From NCBI GenBank assembly GCA_049585195.1, contig JBAUZG010000202.1, positions 1 to 17,742 on the forward strand: a stretch of DNA of 17,742 bases. Direction: 5' to 3'. Source of the DNA: KBS-96 sp049585195 (GTDB lineage: Bacteria; Acidobacteriota; Terriglobia; Bryobacterales; Bryobacteraceae). Shown piece after piece: positions 14,374 to 17,742 of the stretch; position 1 is the stretch's first letter; each line of letters begins with the position of its first letter. The translations under genes were made by a program, and so were the position numbers. A model generated the notes under the pieces. The model searched no databases, was not told the origin of the DNA, and saw nothing but the letters and a program-made list of their open reading frames with translations.

Positions 14374-15612
14374 ATGTCGAAGTGGAAGGAATGGCTGTCG
14401 GGCGGTGCCAAGCAGTGGTTGGTTCCGGGCCTCGTTGTGCTGATGGCCGCCGGCATCCTATTGATGATTACCGGCAACTGGAACGCTTGGGCAAGCGGGG
14501 CAACGGAACAAAAGACGGACGACGCCTACACCCGCGCCGACCTGACACCGCTGAGCACCAAGGTGGCGGGGTTGGTAGCTTCGGTGCCGGTCTCCGACTA
14601 TCAAGAGGTCAAAGCAGGACAATTACTCGTCCAGTTAAAAGATGACGATTTCCGCGCTCAGGTACAGCAGGCTGAGGCGGGTGTGGCCGCCGGCGAAGCT
14701 GCGCTCGTTAACAATCAGCGGCAGAAGCAACTGCAGGATGCCCGCATTGCTCAGGCGGCCGAGGGAATCAAGGCTGCGGAGGCGGATATCGCCGCCGCGC
14801 AAGCTGGCATCGCGGCGGCCAATTCCGGGGTGACGAACGCGCGCAGCGCGATGGAGGCGACCCAGGCGCAGGTGCAGCGCGCAGAACTGGAGCGGCGCCG
14901 CCAGGAGGGGCTGATCGCCGTCGAATCGGCAACGCGCCAGACGGTAGAGCAGGTGGTCGCATCGGCCGATAGCTACAAGGCTCAACTGGCTAGCCGGAAT
15001 GCCGAAATCGCGTCAGCACAAGCGCAGCTGTCCAGTCGCGAAGCCGATCTGGCTAAAGCCCAGGCCGAGTTAGGCAGTAAGAACGCCGAACTCGAAGCAC
15101 AGAAGCGCCAGCGTGCGGTGCTCGATTCACAGGAAATGATGCTAAAAGCCGATCTGAACGAGCAAAAAGCAGCCCTCGTTGTCGCGCAGACCAACTTGGG
15201 GTACACGCGCATCGTAGCGCCCGAGAACGGAAGGGTTGGGGAACGGCAGGTGTTACCAGGGCAAATGGTCAGCCCTGGAACACAGGTTATTTCGCTCGTG
15301 CAGGACGACGTATGGGTACAGGCAAATTACAAAGAGACTCAGACACGGCACATGCGCCCCGGCGATCCTGCCGTAATTCGCGTCGACGCCGTTCCAGGCG
15401 TTGTGTTGCGAGGTAAGGTAAACTACCTTTCCCCCGCCAGCGGTTCTCAGTTTGCGCTTCTGCCCCCGGACAACGCGACCGGAAACTTCACTAAGATCGT
15501 CCAGCGCGTGCCGGTCAAGATCGTCCTCGATCGCAACCAGTCCGCTACCCAGCGTTTGCGCGCTGGGCTGTCCGTAATTGCAACGGTCCGGATTAACGGC
15601 GAAGGACAGTAA
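14374..15612 (+). CDS. HlyD/EmrA-type efflux adaptor (membrane fusion protein)
   Basis: 412-residue periplasmic adaptor that bridges an inner-membrane MFS pump and a TolC-type channel. One N-terminal membrane anchor (about 14-33), first lipoyl half (about 55-90), a long Ala/Gln/Glu-rich coiled-coil hairpin (about 92-270), second lipoyl half (about 275-310, TRIVAPENGRVGERQVLPG) and beta-barrel (about 310-405). The EmrA-like block SPASGSQFALLPPDNATGNF (353-372) ties it to drug-efflux adaptors. The hairpin is unusually repetitive (AAxAGIAAAN, SREADLAKAQ), as expected for coiled coil. The ATG at 14374 is chosen for its strong GGGAGG ribosome site; an ATG at 14329 adds 15 residues. It is the first gene of the efflux set and lies 54 nt after the Usp, so it may belong to the same transcript. 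Confidence 0.95.
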   Translation: MSKWKEWLSGGAKQWLVPGLVVLMAAGILLMITGNWNAWASGATEQKTDDAYTRADLTPLSTKVAGLVASVPVSDYQEVKAGQLLVQLKDDDFRAQVQQAEAGVAAGEAALVNNQRQKQLQDARIAQAAEGIKAAEADIAAAQAGIAAANSGVTNARSAMEATQAQVQRAELERRRQEGLIAVESATRQTVEQVVASADSYKAQLASRNAEIASAQAQLSSREADLAKAQAELGSKNAELEAQKRQRAVLDSQEMMLKADLNEQKAALVVAQTNLGYTRIVAPENGRVGERQVLPGQMVSPGTQVISLVQDDVWVQANYKETQTRHMRPGDPAVIRVDAVPGVVLRGKVNYLSPASGSQFALLPPDNATGNFTKIVQRVPVKIVLDRNQSATQRLRAGLSVIATVRINGEGQ

Positions 15613-15626
15613 GTGCGCGAATTCCT

Positions 15627-17240
15627 ATGGCGACCGAAGCGCCTAAAGTAACGCCATCCGCGCCGTCTGCGGCGCCGCCCCAGTTATCGGCGCACCCGTA
15701 CGTTGGGATTCTGGGCGTTTTTCTGGGCGCCGGAATCGCCACTCTGAATTCCCGCTTGGTCAGCATCGGACTGCCGGACCTCCGCGGTGCACTTGGATTA
15801 GGTTTCGACGAAGCCTCCTGGATTCCAACGGCGCTGAATATGGCGTTGATGTTCAGCGGAGTCTTCTGCGTTTTCCTGAACGTCATCCTCGGACCGCGCC
15901 GGATTTTGCTTCCCGCTGCGGCGGTCTTCACAGTTGCATCTATTCTGTTGCCGTTTTCACCCAACCTGTGGGTGATGTTGGTCCTGCAGGTGATCGCCGG
16001 GTTAGGATCGGGGACGTTTTATTCGCTCACGCTGACCTTCGCCTTAACGGCTCTGCCACGACGCTTGGTCATTTGGGCTATTGCGGCGTATGCCGGCGAC
16101 ATTGTTTTTTCAAGCAACATCGCAGAGGCATTGCAAGGCTGGTACGCCGAACATCTCTCCTGGCACTGGATCTTCTGGACCGCAGCGGTCGTCACTCCTC
16201 TGATGATGATCTGCATCTATTTCGGCATCCCGCGGCGAAGCATTTCCGCCGATCCGAGGCCGAGCTGGCGTGGGTTCACTTACTTCAGCTTGGGCCTGGC
16301 CCTGCTGTACGGAGCCCTCGATCAAGGTGAGCGGCTGGACTGGTTGAACTCTGGCGTCATTGTGGCGATGGTCGCGGCAGGTCTGTTTCTGATTGCCGCA
16401 ACCTGGGTCAGGCGGATGTTGCAACCGAATCCGATCGTGAAGCTCGAGTTCCTGAACTCGCGGAACATCATCATTCTTGCGTCGTCCATTTTCGTGTTTA
16501 GGTTCGTGCTCCTGGTAGAGTACGTGCTCGTCCCCGCGTTCCTGGGGAACATCCAGCGATATCGGCCTGTTCAGACCGGGCAAGCGCTTGCCTGGGTGGC
16601 GGTGCCGCAATTTGTAGTGGTTTGGCTTGTCGCAGCGCTTATCATCCGCACGAACTCACGATTGATCCTGGCGGTGGGGCTCACAACAATCGCCGTGAGC
16701 TGCTGGATCTGCGCGCAAGTCGACGCCTCCTGGGCGGGAACCAGCTTCGAAGCGATAGAGCTTGTGTTGGCTATCGGGCTGGCTTGTGCCTATATCGGAA
16801 TGGTTGGCGCTATCGTTCTCGAAGCGCTGGAGGCGGGTGCGCTGAATAGCGCTGCAAACGTCGCGACCTTCTCGGGACTCATGCACTTCGTCCGCATTTT
16901 CGGCGGCGAAGCGGGAGTGGCCGCCTTGACCCGGCTCATTTCGGTGCGAGAAAAGTTTCACTCGAACATGCTGGGTCTCAACGTGCAATCCGGCAACTGG
17001 CTCACGTATGAACGTCTGCGGATGTTGAGTGGAGGCCTGCTGTCCGGTTCGACGGGATCGGGTGAATCGCAAGCCCGCGCGGTGGCAGTGCTGAGTCAAC
17101 AAGTGCGGGCACAAGCCTACACGCTAGCGATTGCGGATGGGTTTGTAGTCATGGCGTGGGTGGTGATTGGTTTCTTGCTCGTCATGCTGCTTATGCGCCC
17201 CGGCAAGGTCAGCTACAAGGATTTGAGGAATATGAAATGA
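15627..17240 (+). CDS. DHA2-type MFS efflux transporter (EmrB-like)
   Basis: 537-residue inner-membrane transporter of the 14-helix DHA2 class, which exports drugs or organic compounds by proton antiport. A 22-residue Ala/Pro-rich cytoplasmic N-terminus leads into helix 1 (GILGVFLGAGIATL). Also seen: DEASWIPTALNMALM (61-75), a motif-A-like GPRRILL (89-95), LSWHWIFW (177-184) and the C-terminal QVRAQAYTLAIADGF typical of EmrB-like proteins. The antiporter motif C (GPxxGG) expected in helix 5 is absent; the segment reads AYAGDIVFSSNIAEALQGW (154-172). The ATG at 15627 lies 14 nt after the adaptor stop; its ribosome site is weak. The stop overlaps the TolC-like ATG by 4 nt. It is a tripartite partner of its neighbours; the substrate is unknown. 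Confidence 0.95.
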   Translation: MATEAPKVTPSAPSAAPPQLSAHPYVGILGVFLGAGIATLNSRLVSIGLPDLRGALGLGFDEASWIPTALNMALMFSGVFCVFLNVILGPRRILLPAAAVFTVASILLPFSPNLWVMLVLQVIAGLGSGTFYSLTLTFALTALPRRLVIWAIAAYAGDIVFSSNIAEALQGWYAEHLSWHWIFWTAAVVTPLMMICIYFGIPRRSISADPRPSWRGFTYFSLGLALLYGALDQGERLDWLNSGVIVAMVAAGLFLIAATWVRRMLQPNPIVKLEFLNSRNIIILASSIFVFRFVLLVEYVLVPAFLGNIQRYRPVQTGQALAWVAVPQFVVVWLVAALIIRTNSRLILAVGLTTIAVSCWICAQVDASWAGTSFEAIELVLAIGLACAYIGMVGAIVLEALEAGALNSAANVATFSGLMHFVRIFGGEAGVAALTRLISVREKFHSNMLGLNVQSGNWLTYERLRMLSGGLLSGSTGSGESQARAVAVLSQQVRAQAYTLAIADGFVVMAWVVIGFLLVMLLMRPGKVSYKDLRNMK

Positions 17241-17742
17241 GTTATCGATACTTCTTCCAAATGTCGGGAATCACGGCGTTGGTGGTGCTGTGCGCGGCCC
17301 GGCACGCAAGAGGAGCCGATTCGCAGCGGCTCACGCTGCCTGAGGCCGTTCAACTTGCCGTCAAACAAAACCGGGCCCTGAAGATCGCGCGGCTCAAGGT
17401 CGACGAGAATCAGCAGAAAAAGGCGGGAGAGCGCTCGGCCTACTTCCCAGGTATCACGAACCAATCGAATGCGTTCCATATCACCGACCTGCAGGATATC
17501 GGAATTCCTGCTGGGGGATTGGGCAGGGTGGAAGGAAGTCTCGTTCCGGCGCAGGGCGTCACGCTGCCGCAGGGAAAGCGGACGTTGTTTTCAAGCGGCA
17601 CAATGATCTCGCAGCCGCTGACGCAGTTGATCCGGATTCATCAGCAGAATCGCATCGCCGCGGCGGACGTGGCCATCTCCCGCGACGACGCAAAGAAAAC
17701 GGAGAACGAAATCGCGGTGCAGGTGCACACGCTGTACTACGG
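17237..17742 (+). CDS. TolC-like outer-membrane efflux protein (N-terminal part, cut by window edge)
   Basis: The first 168 residues of an outer-membrane factor are visible; the gene continues beyond the right edge. A signal peptide (about 1-27, ending AARHARGA) is followed by LTLPEAVQLAVKQN, the usual first OEP helix, then ARLKVDENQQKKAGERSAYFP, typical of TolC-family coiled-coil helices. A later stretch, SSGTMISQPLTQLIRI, matches the place where these proteins enter the second helix. The family is normally 420-500 residues, so about two thirds is missing. The ATG at 17237 overlaps the MFS stop by 4 nt (ATGA), so it is co-translated with the pump. With the adaptor and MFS it completes a tripartite exporter. 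Confidence 0.92.
   Translation, partial: MSYRYFFQMSGITALVVLCAARHARGADSQRLTLPEAVQLAVKQNRALKIARLKVDENQQKKAGERSAYFPGITNQSNAFHITDLQDIGIPAGGLGRVEGSLVPAQGVTLPQGKRTLFSSGTMISQPLTQLIRIHQQNRIAAADVAISRDDAKKTENEIAVQVHTLYY

Noticed and set aside
14635..14985. 116-codon minus-strand frame opposite the adaptor
   Set aside because: Antisense reading of the Ala/Gln/Glu-rich coiled coil, which commonly leaves the opposite strand open.

Overview
The window is 17.7 kb of gene-dense bacterial chromosome with fairly high G+C. Several things suggest a soil acidobacterium (Solibacter/Bryobacter-like): a double-propeller periplasmic sensor kinase, FhlA-like GAF/sigma54 activators, a winged-helix/STAND ATPase regulator and a DoxX-like protein with the usual acidobacterial wording. 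This assignment is inference from protein style; no rRNA or marker gene is present. I saw no tRNA, CRISPR array, insertion sequence or prophage gene.

Left part (1-7703, all minus strand), in transcription order: a GAF/sigma54 activator (6051-7703), a periplasmic two-component sensor kinase (2729-5938), its NarL/LuxR-type response regulator 3 nt downstream, a DoxX-like membrane protein, and a second GAF/sigma54 activator that is a clear paralogue of the first and runs off the left edge. The two activators therefore bracket the two-component pair. All five genes could share one transcript starting near 7704-7760.

Middle (7876-10935, plus): a large one-component regulator with an N-terminal OmpR-type winged helix, a STAND-type ATPase and a long helical C-terminus, transcribed divergently from the left cluster. 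It converges on a compact minus-strand operon of three overlapping genes: a DksA/TraR-type zinc-finger protein, a 79-residue unknown and a secreted matrixin-like zinc protease.

Right part (12348-17742, plus): a PqiC-like lipoprotein, a K+-channel-like protein with a TVGYGD filter and a tandem universal stress protein, joined by 4-nt stop/start overlaps. After 54 nt comes a tripartite efflux set: HlyD/EmrA-type adaptor, DHA2-type MFS transporter and a TolC-like outer-membrane protein cut by the right edge. Overall this is a regulatory and stress/envelope region. The least conventional parts are the DksA/unknown/protease operon and the lipoprotein/channel/Usp operon.
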